Source: Athripsodes cinereus
Lineage: Eukaryota > Arthropoda > Insecta > Trichoptera > Leptoceridae
NCBI GenBank assembly: GCA_947579605.1
Contig: OX388322.1
Coordinates: 248,001-312,000, forward strand
Direction: 5' to 3'
DNA: 64,000 nucleotides
Made by a program: the position numbers and the translations under genes
Notes under the pieces: model-generated
Databases searched by the model: none
What the model saw: only the letters and a program-made list of their open reading frames with translations
Told to the model about the DNA's origin: nothing
Shown here: positions 32,888-43,095 of the stretch, piece by piece
Numbering within the stretch: position 1 is the stretch's first letter
How the letters are laid out: each line of letters begins with the position of its first letter

Positions 32888-32941
32888 AGAGAAAGCGTGG
32901 GGGTCTGAAAACTACGTGGCTTAATCACGTGGATCAAACTT
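32888..32941 (+). mobile_element. LINE A internal scrap
   Basis: GAAAGCGTGGGGGTCTGAAA then ACTACGTGGCTTAATCACGT matches LINE A coding text at about 12005-12060 (KRGRPRTTWLDHVDQ). It lies directly left of MITE A copy 3. Confidence 0.65.
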
Positions 32942-32956
32942 TTATTAATTATAAAT

Positions 32957-33150
32957 AAAACACTTCTTTAGTATACTCACTGTGACTAAAGCTTTACGCT
33001 AGCCTGATGATGAGAACGGAAGCTCTTGAAAACCGGCTCTAGACCAATCCAATAAAAAGTCACAGTGGATATACTAAAGAAGTGGTATATTTAAAATTAA
33101 TCCAACATGAACTTCTACCGATAACCGTCGGTTAAAAAATATCAACTTTA
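32957..33150 (-). mobile_element. MITE family A, copy 3 (foldback form)
   Basis: AACACTTCTTTAGTATACTC ACTGTGACT is complementary to AGTCACAGTGGATATACTAA AGAAGTG. Between the arms GCCTGATGATGAGAACGGAA GCTCTTGAAAACCGGCTC is the inverted MITE A core, and ACCGATAACCGTCGGTT is the MITE A terminus. Confidence 0.6.
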
Positions 33151-33172
33151 CCTTAATAGTTTAAAATATGGG

Positions 33173-33310
33173 TGAATATTTGGCTAACAGTTTTAGAATT
33201 TTGTCAAATATCTATCAATCAAGTGTGAATTTTGGGTTAATATCTAGCTAACAGTTGAGGAATCTTGCCGAATATCTGGCTATCCAATTTGAAATCTGTC
33301 CAAATACCTT
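33173..33310 (+). repeat. Degenerate minisatellite, period about 32 bp
   Basis: Four consecutive diverged units, each starting with AATATCTGGCTA-like text and ending TTGTC/TTGCC/TGTCC. Unit lengths by eye are about 32, 33, 31 and 32. The first copy may begin further left. Confidence 0.65.
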
Positions 33311-33664
33311 TTACTCGTATCTAGTATCCGACCAAATTATTTTTCATTTCATCCCTATACTTTTCACAATACGTAGTTTCTATCTTCACAATATCAGACA
33401 CTTTATATTCAGCAATATTAAGTAAAAAGCAATGCATAGAATATATACAATGTTATAAAGATGACACTGAGTATATACATGAATATTTGGGTATTAGTTT
33501 ATGTGAAATGAATCCAAGTATGAAATTAGAGGATGAAAAATGATTACGCGTTTTAGTTACTAATTTATTTTGTAAATACATAGAAAACAAACAAAATGCG
33601 TCGACTAAAAGAAATATGAATAGGTATTATTATATTCTTAATTCAAAAACAAATATTTTCTTCA

Positions 33665-33857
33665 ACTATAGTATGTTTTATTGTCGGGAGAGACATCTTT
33701 CGTCCTGTTAGGACATTTTGACAATGACAGATTGACAATGTTCTAACATGACGAAAGACGTCTCTCACGACAATAAAACATTTATAGTATTTTTAATTTC
33801 GTTTTGGAATTCTACTACTTAAACACCGACACAGTGAATATATTATCTTTCTAGCCC
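33665..33857 (-). mobile_element. Foldback family related to 7460-7616
   Basis: The left arm ACTATAGTATGTTTTATTGT C..GAGAGACATCTTTCGTC is complementary to GACGAAAGACGTCTCTC ... ACAATAAAACATTTATAGT. To the right lies TGGAATTCTACTACTTAAAC ACCGACACAGTGAA, the reverse complement of the head at 7460. Same architecture, different arm text. Confidence 0.7.
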
Positions 33858-33924
33858 CTCACACCTCATCTTTTGCGGGGTAAGCAGAATAGACAAAGCT
33901 CTAAATCGGCAATTTTTAGAGTGC

Positions 33925-34100
33925 CTTTTAATTATAACCTAATCTCAAGGGCTCCATAATTATGAGTCAATTGTTCAAAGCTCCCCATAAAAAGATGTTT
34001 CTTCAGTTTTTTTCTGAAGTTCTTTCTATTCTCCTCCTCTCTCAGATTTAGAGCGAGCTTTTTCCAGTATCTGGGACCCGCGACACTAAAAGCTTAACAC
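33925..34100 (-). mobile_element. LINE C-terminal fragment (CR1/jockey-like)
   Basis: The reverse strand reads AFSVAGPRYWKKLALNLREE, then FRKKLKKHLFMGSFEQLT and a stop after EIRL. The pattern AFSVAxPRxWxxL...FRxxLKxHLF is the conserved end of CR1/L2/jockey-type RT proteins. Only about 54 codons are present. Confidence 0.65.
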
Positions 34101-35370
34101 AAAACCCCATTTTACGAAAGTAATATGGTTCTTCAAATCTGCATTTTGCATTCACCAAAAGAAAACAACGATCTGGATTAATTTATATCTACTTTAATTT
34201 ATTAAATTACTGGTACCTTTTGTTGGTCTTCATGTATAGAGTAAAAACATGGGTCATTGATTTATGTATAAACTCAAATTTTCAAATAGAAAAAGCTAGT
34301 TAACTTAATTCTATGTATTAAACATTTTTTTATAAAAATATAGGTATTATACTCTTGTATTCTACACAAACACAGTCAAATATTTTATAAAAATAATTAC
34401 ATATTCAAGCTCAGCTTTTTGTTTTTTTGGCAATGCTCTCGAAACATAAACTGTAACCTGCATATTTTATTACTGTTTAAGCAACACTACTGTCAACTGT
34501 AAGTATGCTCCCTATTCCAAATACTTTTAAAACAAAAAATAAATGAGCTTCGGATGCACGTACTAGAGAATCGTTAAAAAATATGTAGCGTTAGTATGCA
34601 TAACAATAACATTCCATTTTCATTAAATTATTTTTTCTGATTTATTAAAAGTGCGCCTTGTTAGGTTTATCTTTACAATTTACGTTCACATTTCAGTAAC
34701 TACGTTCTCTCACATATTTTTATAGGAGTGTATTCAAACTTTATTCAAAATTTTTTCAAAAAAATCTTTGCGCGAATATTTGAATCCGTTAGTTTATAAA
34801 TCTTTTGAAGTTGCTTTTACCAGGCAAGCTGTATGCTTATTTATAAATTTTACATAGTTTTGCATCCTTTGAGAATGTTTCGAGTCCACTAAAAATGTGA
34901 CAAGGCATTCATAAAAAAATATGACGAACGCATTGCTGACTTCTCTTGCAAAACTTTCAAAGATTTTTATAAAGTAAAACATAATTTTATTCAAATGTTT
35001 TTTCATGGACAGCCTGGGATACCTTAGCGTGAAAATGTGTTTAAAATATTATACCAAGGTGACTCTATTTTTGAAATATTTTTTTGCCATTTTCCGTAAA
35101 GGTTGTTCATGGTATAATTTTTTTTCTTTATTCGAATTCTCTTTAGGTTTCCAGAGTAGGTCTCCTACTATTTTCTACGGGTTTCCAGGTGTCGCTTAAA
35201 AAACAGGTATTTTTTGAACATGACAAAAAATACATTTTGTAATTTCAGATTCAGACCAGATTTGCCTTCGCCACATTCTGAGTGTCTTACATTTCATGGC
35301 ACCAGAAGTATGACTAGTATAAATTATTCTCAGCATACAGTTCTAATACTGGTTATCTCACTTATAAGAG
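34101..35370. other. No recognised gene
   Basis: Several 64-96-codon ORFs, including a charged 70-codon minus ORF at 34794-35006, without domains I can name. Probably intergenic or intronic. Confidence 0.5.
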
Positions 35371-35505
35371 ATCATCATCATCATCATCATCATCATTTCA
35401 GCCTCCCTGCGTCCATTGTTGAACATAGGCCTCCCCCATTGATCTCCACAGCTCTCTATCCTGGGCAGACCGCATCCAGCCGACCCCTGCAACCCGTCTT
35501 ATAGA
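35371..35505 (-). mobile_element. LINE 3' terminus with ATG tail
   Basis: CATCATCATCATCATCATCA then CAGCCTCCCTGCGTCCATTG, TTGAACATAGGCCTCCCCC and CTGGGCAGACCGCATCCAGC. On the reverse strand this is the common GGGGGAGGCCTATG ... ATGATGATG LINE end. Related to 28230-28303. Confidence 0.65.
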
Positions 35506-35531
35506 GATACCGTGATAGAATTACCCTTTTT

Positions 35532-35658
35532 TTAACATGTACAGACAATTCACACAGACCGAGCTAGTCCCAAACTAAGATATGAATCTTGTATTATGGG
35601 TAGGTACTAACACGACGATACACATATACAATGCACTAAACATGTAACACCCAGACCA
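35532..35658 (-). mobile_element. SINE C 3' part
   Basis: ACAATTCACACAGACCGAGC, TAGTCCCAAACTAAGATATG, CACGACGATACACATATAC and TAACACCCAGACC in SINE C order; the tRNA-like head is missing. Confidence 0.75.
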
Positions 35659-36139
35659 ATAGAATAGAATACAAGTTTTGTCTATAACATGTTTATTCCC
35701 AGGTCAGAATCGGGTTTGAAACTAGAAAATAATATGGTACGCCACATTATTTTTGACATTCTTTTGAAGAATCTCACTTCAATAGAAAAAAATCTCTTCT
35801 GCTAAATATTACATGTAATAAAGATACTATCATTATTATATTGTAACGGTGTAGGTATCTATCTACGTAATTGATGCTTTATTTTTATTGTAATATCATA
35901 CCTATATTTTTTTGTCAATTTATTTCAGTCGTTTTCTTAGAACTGTTCAAATCAGAATTCCAGGTACGTAGGTATTTGCAAATTTCTTTTTTATAGGTAA
36001 ACCTTATATTTATATATTATGTAAATCTTAATATAGTAGGATAAATTGAAACAAACACGCGTTACGTTCTATTATAGATTAAATAACGCGAGAGTATCTT
36101 ATCTTATAAATGTACAAGTGTACAATAATTAGGTAATGT
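35659..36139. other. No recognised feature
   Basis: AT-rich spacer without a supportable feature. Confidence 0.55.
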
Positions 36140-36700
36140 TCACATAGTTGTCAATCTAACCTTCTTCGTCTCTGTGTTTTGTCGGGTCCCCCCGACGTTG
36201 ACGACCACTTTGGAGAAATCCCTCCTGTTCCGGACAGCACAAAACAGCTCCTCCACACCTCTCATCCTGGTCCACTCTTGAATGTTCCGGAGCCAGAAAA
36301 GCCGTCTTCTTCCAACCCCTCTACGGCCCTCAATCTTCCCTTCTATGATTAGTTTCACGATGGCATATTTTTCTCCTCTCATTATGTGACCAAAATATGA
36401 AGTTTTACGGAGCTTGATTGTTGTGAACAATTCTCTATGAGCATTTGCTCTACGTAATACTTCAACGTTACTTGTCATGTCAGTCCAAGATATTCTCAAC
36501 ATTCTTCGGTGGATCCACATTTCAAACGCCTCCAAGTGGTTAATGGTATTAACCTTGAGGGTCCATGTCTTGACACCATAAAGTAAAACTGACCACACAT
36601 AACATTTAATCATTCTTTGTCTAAGTTTCAAATTTATATTATCGTTACAAAGAAGATTCTTCATCATATTAAAAGCTACACTACAATCTAACCTAAGGTT
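36140..36700 (-). mobile_element. LINE D (RTE clade), best C-terminal copy
   Basis: An open minus-strand frame of 175 codons covers the region after the RT palm: RQRMIKCYVWSVLLYGVKTW, HLEAFEMWIHRRMLRISWTD, YFGHIMRGEKY, IIEGKIEGRRGVGRRR, FWLRNIQEWTRMRG and ELFCAVRNRRDF, then NVGGT. This block is typical of RTE-clade LINE proteins. No YADD or endonuclease is present: the copy is 5'-truncated at about 36700. The ORF extends slightly past the usual NVGGT end, showing loss of the normal stop. Confidence 0.8.
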
Positions 36701-36734
36701 TTCAAAATTGTTAAACTGTGCATCCTTTTTTCTT

Positions 36735-36860
36735 CTGCAAGTGCCTTGTCAGATACTCCCGCCGTTCGGATCACTTAAGCATAGGCTTCTCAGTCCTGCG
36801 CTGCCTGGAACAACTCCTCCACACTTCTTATTCCAGTCCAATCTCGTATATTGCGCAGCC
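36735..36860 (-). mobile_element. LINE D second 3' fragment
   Basis: CAAGTGCCTTGTCAGATACT, CCCGCCGTTCGGATCACTTA, CCTGGAACAACTCCTCCACA and ATTGCGCAGCCAC match the last 120 bases of LINE D on the minus strand. A separate insertion just upstream of the larger copy. Confidence 0.6.
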
Positions 36861-37453
36861 ACTTGTGAATAATATTAAGTAACTTTGATACTACGAGTAT
36901 ACATATTATTATAAAAAACTATTGGTTTGTATTTCTGAGAATCTACATTAAAACTGAGTCGACAGTAGCCCCCTGTACTCATACATACTAATCACAAAGC
37001 CTATCATATCAAATACAAAATAGGTTTATAAAATTTCTTTATACTACTTACCGAAGTACATTACTATTCATCTTATATAGTTAGTGACAGTTCACCATAC
37101 GAAACAAAATTTTGTATTAAAATCATAAAAGTTTATTATCCAAAACTAAAACAAAGAACAAAATGTTATTATCTAATAATATATGTTACTTATAAATCAG
37201 GGGTCAAAAATCTTTGGTAAATGATGTTAAGTAAATGAAAATGGTGAATAATAAAATGTAATGTTAATAATATTTACTATTTTTTTTCATCGTTTAACCA
37301 GATTTGGGCGTAAATGACATAACCAATCATAATCTCGATTGGAGAACCATGTTTACACAATGTTACATTGTGCAAAATGTAATCGAAAGAAGTGAGAAAG
37401 GCGTCCCAACGCATACGAATTGGCTCTAGGCTGGCTTAAGTGATCACTTTCAG
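36861..37453. other. No recognised feature
   Basis: AT-rich, no supportable gene. Confidence 0.55.
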
Positions 37454-37925
37454 TGGGTAGGCAGAGATCGGAACGCCACACTGAGAAAAATACTCAAAAC
37501 GAATCATTGGTACGGTACTATCAGATTAGAACCAGAGATCGTACAAACGATTCATTGGTATAAATCTATAATATTAACTCTTCGCAAACAAATCATTGGT
37601 AAATTTACCCACAACTTGTTTGCGAAGAGTTAATATTATAGATTCGTACTAATGAATCGTTTGTACGATCTCTGGTCCTAATCTGATAGTACGTACCAAT
37701 GATTCGTTGTGAAATTTCGTTAGTATTTTTCTCAGTTCATGTTGATCTATCCTTACATACTTTTTCTCTTCGTCTACATTCATCCAGGTTCTTATACATG
37801 CACGCAGATTCCTCTTACTTAACACGTGACTATCTTAAGAATTTGATCCACGTGGTCAAGCCACGTAGTTCTTGGACGTCCGCACTTTCACAAACTCCTC
37901 TTTCAGATTAATTTTATATTATGTT
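37454..37925 (-). mobile_element. LINE A 3' fragment split by a foldback
   Basis: 37454-37480 (GGGTAGGCAGAGATCGGAAC GCCACA) and 37736-37925 (TGATCTATCCTTACATAC ... GATCCACGTGGTCAAGCC ... TTGGACGTCCGC) are consecutive minus-strand pieces of LINE A. They are separated only by the foldback at 37481-37735. Confidence 0.75.
37481..37735. mobile_element. 255-bp foldback with about 110-bp arms
   Basis: Left arm 37481-37590, right arm 37617-37735, ends CTGAGAAAAATACT and AGTATTTTTCTCAG. Arms include GTACGATCTCTGGT and its complement. CAAATCATTGGTA-like text (AATCATTGGTA) recurs near 37501, 37530 and 37591. Non-coding; sits in LINE A. Confidence 0.75.
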
Positions 37926-38188
37926 ACACATGAAATTTATAATCTGTTTTGACTTTTTTTACTTGATTTTTTTTTTAATAAATTATGGAAACAGTTACCT
38001 ACACAAATAAATAAACAAAAAATCAAGACACAGTTTTTCACTACATTTGATTACTTTTATAGCAACAGTCAAGTACATTTTCTATTATAGTATTTTTCAT
38101 AATTATCAACATTTTAGTAAAAAAAAGGTTATTCACTTCTGGAATAATGTAGAATATAATAATAATATATATAAAAACTTATGTTGCG
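37926..38188. other. No recognised feature
   Basis: AT-rich spacer. Confidence 0.5.
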
Positions 38189-38230
38189 CAAGGCGGACTT
38201 ATTTCTGAAACAATATCTTCCAGTCAGCTG
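38189..38230 (-). mobile_element. LINE tail E hairpin segment, minus copy
   Basis: AAGGCGGACTTATTTCTGAA then ATATCTTCCAGTCAGC is the reverse complement of the segment at 6490-6560. Confidence 0.45.
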
Positions 38231-38238
38231 AATGAAAT

Positions 38239-38268
38239 GGGGGGAGGGAGTAGGGGAGGGGGGGAGGG
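38239..38268 (+). repeat. G-rich run with G-quadruplex potential
   Basis: Five G runs of 3-7 bases separated by loops of 1-4 bases within 30 bases, on the plus strand. Striking in an AT-rich window. No function is implied. Confidence 0.7.
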
Positions 38269-38655
38269 TCACAAATTGGAGCAAACTTCCCTTAAAAGAT
38301 GAGTAGGCAAAAAAATAATGATTATAATTGAAATTTAATGTGGTATTATGGGGAAAAGGATAATAGAATTTATTACGGTGAAAATGTATATAGAAAATAT
38401 CTTTGTGATGGTTTTTATTAAAGCTAAAGATAAAGTCGAACAAACCAAAAAGTTGTTAAATTATGTTCCGGAAAGTTTTTTACTGTTTTTATTTTCAATT
38501 TGGTTTTATGAAGCTTTTTAGATCATTTCTTGATAAATAAATCTTATAATGTTCAATTTATTTATTCTTTAAATAGGTATATTTTAATGATTGCCGCAAG
38601 TCAATAGAAGCCGGCGATTATCTTTGAAAAACGCTTATTAAATTGACAATAAGTA

Positions 38656-41370
38656 TTAGGGTGGAACGAAATTTTTTTTTCTCGAATTTTGATTTGGAAT
38701 AGTTGTATTTAGTTGCCTTTTGCCATCAATTGCCTGCATTAAAAATATAAAAATTATCAGACAACGGTAAGAGCCCCCGACAAGACGTCGAATATTTACA
38801 AAAAGGGCAATTTAGGGGCTATTTGCGCGGCCTACAAAACAATACAGAACTTATTAAAATATGTTTATTTTATTCAAAAACATATTCAAATATAGTTAAC
38901 TAGCAGTTGCAATCAAATATTTCATCATTTTAATATACTTTGGTACTGGGACAGTTGAGCAAAGTGCGGGACAAAGCGGGGGCAGCACGCTTCGATCTAC
39001 GAATTTGCAGTGTTTCGTTTCAACTAGTGTCGATAATATTGTCTCAAGGTGGAAGGTAGCCCGTCAATTATTTTCACCAGTAGGTACTAGGTGATGTACC
39101 TACGTTTTTTAAGTGTATAAATATGACTTCTACAAGACAAAAGTTAAAATGTTCGATATTTGGTGAAAGTGCAGAGTTCAAGGAGAATATACTACTTAAG
39201 TATGAGAATGTTATGAAATTCTTTGAATGGGTTCGACAAGACTTAAAAATAAAGAACAACACCACAAAATAACCTACATTTTTGGAAAAGTGCCGAAACA
39301 GTTGAAACAAAAAATTTAGAATTAGGTATGAATAAAATATTCTTTTTCAATTGTTACATACAAACGAGTTTTACAGTTACTTAAAAAATATCACTCAAAA
39401 TGTTTTGATTTGATTTGTTTGATTTTGTTTGAAATTTGAAAAAGTCTTTGAAGAAACTAAAGGAAAGAAAGGTAGAAGAATTCAGAATACAAAGTGCAAA
39501 GCTTTTTGACATAGCTGCATGTAAATGTAAAGAATTTGTAAACTGTACTTGTTTGAGAGAAAATAAAGTGCCAAAAGAGGAACAAATATTTTTAGAAGAC
39601 CAACGCACTAACAGACAAATGGTTTTAGGAAGAACGGATCTTATCTAGAGTAAAAAATTGCAGAAAAGAAGATTACGTGCTCTTAAACAAGAAATCAGGC
39701 ATAATTCAAATACAAGAATTAAAGAAATTTCCTTTTCTTTATATAGGCTAAATAGATCTGAAGTTAGTTCTAATGTTGACCTTCCTTCTTGTTCGTCGGC
39801 CGCAGATGGTCTTGACACCGCGAACAAAGTGGATCAAAAGCCTATAAAGCTCACGGATGCCAGTCTTCATAGTTTGACAATTGTATGTGATAGATACGGA
39901 GTATCAGACCGAGCTGCGGCGGTTATCGTATCATAAATGTTCTATATTCTGCTTCTGATGCTGACTCTGAGGCGCAGTCGACTAACGTCGTGGGCAGGAT
40001 GAAACTCAGAAGAATTAGACAGAAAGTTTGCGAGCAAATTTTAACAGAAGAAAGAGTAACAGAAATTCCTGACTTATATTTTGATGGAAGGAAAAACCAG
40101 ACGGCTAAAACTGTTTTAAAAAGATCGAAGAGATTTAAAGTGATTGTACAAGAGGAACATGTTTCGATTATTAAATAACCGGGTTCTGTTTATGTTGGGT
40201 ATGTGTTTCCAACATCGGGCAGTGCGAGAAATATTGAAAGAGCTATCCACGGCTTTTTGACGACTGAAAATATATCACCAGAGAGTATAATGACTGTTGG
40301 ATGTAATGGAACAACCACAAATACAGGGAATGTGGGAGGCGTGATTGGTTTTTTGGAAAATAGACTATCTCAACCATTGCATTGGATAATTTGTCTCTTA
40401 TACGCCAATGAGTTGCTATTGACGCTTTGTTTTCCTATTTGGATAGCCCTATAGCAGGATCTAAATCATTTGCAGGTCAAATTGGTATAGCATTTAAGAT
40501 GGTTCAAAACATTTATGGAAGCTCATTAACAGCACTAGTTATTTGTCGAACGAATTGTTAGCGATTGTGGACCCTGTTTTATTTCGGAACAGTTACTTTG
40601 CTCATCCAGAAAACTTGTTGTTGAGTACGATAACAGATACGCGTAAGCACATTAGAGAACTAGCTGCCAGATGCATTTTAAAAGCTCGTCAAGTGAATAA
40701 AAATTCTGTTTCGCGCATGTTTGAGGTGCCAAAAGTGGACTTAAATGCAAGTTCTTACATAGACTTGATAAACTGGCAACAAAATAAATACGAAACCTCA
40801 ATACTGATGAATATTTCCGATAAGCAGTAACAACATCTTATTGAAAATGGAGGAGATTCGGTTTTGGAGTTAATGAGACTGCCTTACCACACCCAGGCCT
40901 TGGAAAGATCAGTAAAAGATGTGATAGAAGCAGCTCTACGTGTATGCGATAAGACAAGAAGATAAGGTTTTGTAAAATCTAATTTAGCGTCTCGAAAGCT
41001 CATGCCAAAGTTTGAGACGAAAATGGATTTTTGTTATGAAAAATGACGTTATTCATACCGACACAACTTTCTGAAACTGTGTATATTTTTAAAATAAATG
41101 ATTTTATTAACTAAAATATACTTTTATCTTATCATATAAATGCATAACATATTATATTTAGTTAAAATTTTGTTAATAGGGTGTACTTAAAAAAGCGTCT
41201 GTAAAAACTTAAAAATTGAAATTTCAAGTCTATGGCGGGACCTCTTGCTGTTGAGCTAGAACTTCCAAATTAGTGGGTGTTATTTACAATTATATAAGGC
41301 AACTTTTGACTGGTATTCCAATTCGATATTCGAAAAAAAAAAAATTTCATACAAAAGTGTTCCACCCTAA
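38656..41370 (+). mobile_element. DNA transposon, 2.7 kb, degenerate
   Basis: Terminal inverted repeats: TTAGGGTGGAACGAAATTTT at the left; the right end read inverted starts TTAGGGTGGAAC, with further inner matches (AAATTTTTTTTT, TCGAAT, TTGGAATA). Flanked by direct repeats TAAGTA (38650-38655 and 41371-41376). A broken transposase-like gene fills 39123-40980. Six-base duplications occur in IS3EU-type elements, but I cannot assign the superfamily from this sequence. Confidence 0.75.
39123..40980 (+). pseudogene. Broken transposase-like gene of the 38656-41370 element
   Basis: Fragments in order: MTSTRQKLKCSIFGES ... NVMKFFEWVRQDLK (39123-39272); a segment with LFDIAACKCKEFVNCTC and FLEDQRTNRQMVLGRTDL (to 39648) that continues in frame past a TAG to AAVIVS (39936); then, in a shifted frame, KLRRIRQKVCEQI and DLYFDGRKNQT (to 40178), a TAA, then VFPTSGSARNIERAIHGFL, TVGCNGTTTNTGNVGGVIGF and HWIICLLYANEL (to 40454); then another frame with RNSYFAHPENLLLSTITDTR and HIRELAARCILKARQ (to 40830). 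I recall this architecture from an uncharacterised protein family frequent in insects and cnidarians. The order is conserved; at least two stops and two frameshifts make it non-functional. The gap at 39273-39425 may be an intron. Confidence 0.65.
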
Positions 41371-41433
41371 TAAGTATATACACACATTCGTGGCCACTCA
41401 AGGATTGGATAGCCTATATAGACACCGCAAATT

Positions 41434-41590
41434 CTCCGATAAAACAAGTCTTCCTCTCTTTATTGTTAGTATTTAATTGCCCAGTAAAAGGCAGGTATCC
41501 GACATCACGTCATTTAAGTCTTTTACATCTTTAGTTTGACGATGAAGTATGCTACCAATACTGAATGTTTTGACTTTTATTGGAACGAAT
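41434..41590 (+). mobile_element. SINE A 5' part, diverged
   Basis: CCCAGTAAAAGGCAGGTATC, TCTTTTACATCTTTAG, GATGAAGTATGCTACCAATA, CTGAATGTTTTGACTTTTAT and TGGAACGAA follow SINE A; it is cut before the 3' hairpins. Confidence 0.55.
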
Positions 41591-41759
41591 TAAGGAGATG
41601 ATTTGAGTGGTTATTACATGCAGTAAACCTTTTTCGTCTAAATATTTTGTTTGAGCCAAAGTTCTATTCATACAGTGATGTCCTCTTGCAATGTGGAGGC
41701 CCAGCTGCTCTTCCATCTAAACTTATTGATCGTTTTATGTAAACTTCTTTCTTGGTGAG
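41591..41759. other. No recognised feature
   Basis: AT-rich spacer between SINE A and a LINE fragment. Confidence 0.45.
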
Positions 41760-42002
41760 CGCCGTCCCTCACATACTCTATGTAGGACAACGTTCATGTG
41801 ATTCTGGCACTGTTCATCTTTTTGACGTCTTCGAACCAATATCTACACCATCTTCTTCCCCATCTTATATCTTAGACCTCATACATCTCCCGAATTGCAG
41901 TATTTCTAACTAGGTTTTGTAAGGTTTTTCCGGCAATGGCTCGCAAAATTCGCATCTCTGTGATTTGTAACATACATTCGGTTTTGGTTGTTTCTATGCC
42001 TA
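41760..42002 (-). mobile_element. RTE-like LINE C-terminal fragment
   Basis: The reverse strand translates to ETTKTECMLQITEMRILRAI AGKTLQNLVRNTAIREM, then after a stop RWGRRW..WFEDVKKMNSAR. ITEMRxLRxxxGKT...VRNxxIRE is the post-RT block of RTE-like elements. Different from LINE A and D; degenerate. Confidence 0.6.
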
Positions 42003-42535
42003 ACCTACTGACTGGAAATGCCATATTGATATGAATGAATGAAATTATGTGTAGTAGATACTACAAGACAGAATTTATGTTTTCTAGTTCAAAAACGAGT
42101 CACCATAATTATTCTTTTTAGAAAAATAATCTATTGATAATGAAAAGAGTTAGAAAAACCTCTTCGATATGATATTTTCAAAAAGAACAACGCAGATGGA
42201 TAGATTAAAATTGATGATATTATCTTCAACCAATAAATAAATTAATTGATTATCTGAGTTTGACAGGACTGATAATTGAAATGGACAGAGACAACCTGAT
42301 GTAGATTAATAATGTACCCACACTGTTTCTAATACATGAAAAGTTTGCAAACACGAACTCGACAATTTTTCATCTGTTAAAACTCCAAGTGTATAACAAA
42401 TGATCAATTGAATTATGTTTTTCAAACGAGCATTTAAAATTTATGAAGAATTCTCGATAATGCTTTTTTATTACAAGTGAAAAATATTGTTTTTATACCA
42501 ATATTGTTAAATCATGGGGGTTGGGAAAATACCTG
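42003..42535. other. No recognised feature
   Basis: AT-rich sequence without a supportable feature. Confidence 0.55.
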
Positions 42536-42540
42536 GGCTT

Positions 42541-43090
42541 TGTTGTGTTGGGTATATTAATAAATAAATTTTATTCCAGAAATATTATACAACACAAAAT
42601 ATAGCATTTTCACATTTTATATTCATTTATACATTTTATTACTACCTCACTGGGTTTGCACCCGTATCGAGGTTATATGTATATGGAATGAAACACGTAC
42701 TCTCTTGGTGACTTTACTTTATTGACTGTTTTGTGACAATTACAATTTAACATAGTGAACATAATTATGTATATAATATCTAACATCCCCCTTTCTATGT
42801 TCAATATTTTAGTTTTGACATTCCCTACAATTCTCCACACAGCCAGCAGTCTTCCAGCATTCAGGTCGACAGGATTGGTCAGGTGGAGGATAGTCAAGTC
42901 CCAAACTCATTTTATAAAACTAGTTCAGTGAAAACAGTGAAGCAGCCGGATAGATTAAAATATTGAACATAGAAAGGGGATGTTAGATATTATATATGTA
43001 CACTATGTAAAATTGTAATTGTCACAAAACAGTCAATAAAGTAACGTCACCAAGACAGTACGTGTTTCATTCTATATACCCAACACAACA
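42541..43090. mobile_element. Inverted pair of copia-like 3' LTR ends
   Basis: Right half (plus): polypurine tract AGAAAGGGGA then an about 110-bp LTR (42981-43090), TGTTAGATATT ... CAATAAAG ... ACCCAACACAACA. Left half: the same LTR and purine tract as reverse complement (42541-42794), split by a 121-bp insertion. Arms share about 25 bases beyond the purine tracts; the 140-base centre is unpaired. Flanked by 5-bp GGCTT at 42536-42540 and 43091-43095. The copia assignment rests on TG...CA ends, LTR size, purine tract and AATAAA. A long-TIR DNA element is the alternative. Confidence 0.6.
42558..42678 (-). mobile_element. LINE 3' tail nested in the inverted LTR
   Basis: Flanked by GTATAT at 42552-42557 and 42679-42684. 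On the reverse strand it reads CCTCGATACGGGTGCAAACC, CAGTGAGGTAGTAATAAAAT and ends GGAATAAAATTTATTTATTA, a LINE 3' UTR with AATAAA. A 121-base truncated insertion. Confidence 0.65.
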
Positions 43091-43095
43091 GGCTT

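Noticed and set aside
35370..35395. CRISPR-like or coding His repeat
   Set aside because: A simple CATCAT microsatellite that is the 3' tail of a minus-strand LINE. No repeat-spacer array exists in the window.
36140..36667. Host gene encoding a 175-residue protein
   Set aside because: The sequence is the C-terminal part of an RTE LINE, and the same text recurs in five other places.
39074..39827. Minus-strand ORFs within the DNA transposon
   Set aside because: They overlap the recognisable plus-strand transposase-like fragments and have no domain of their own.
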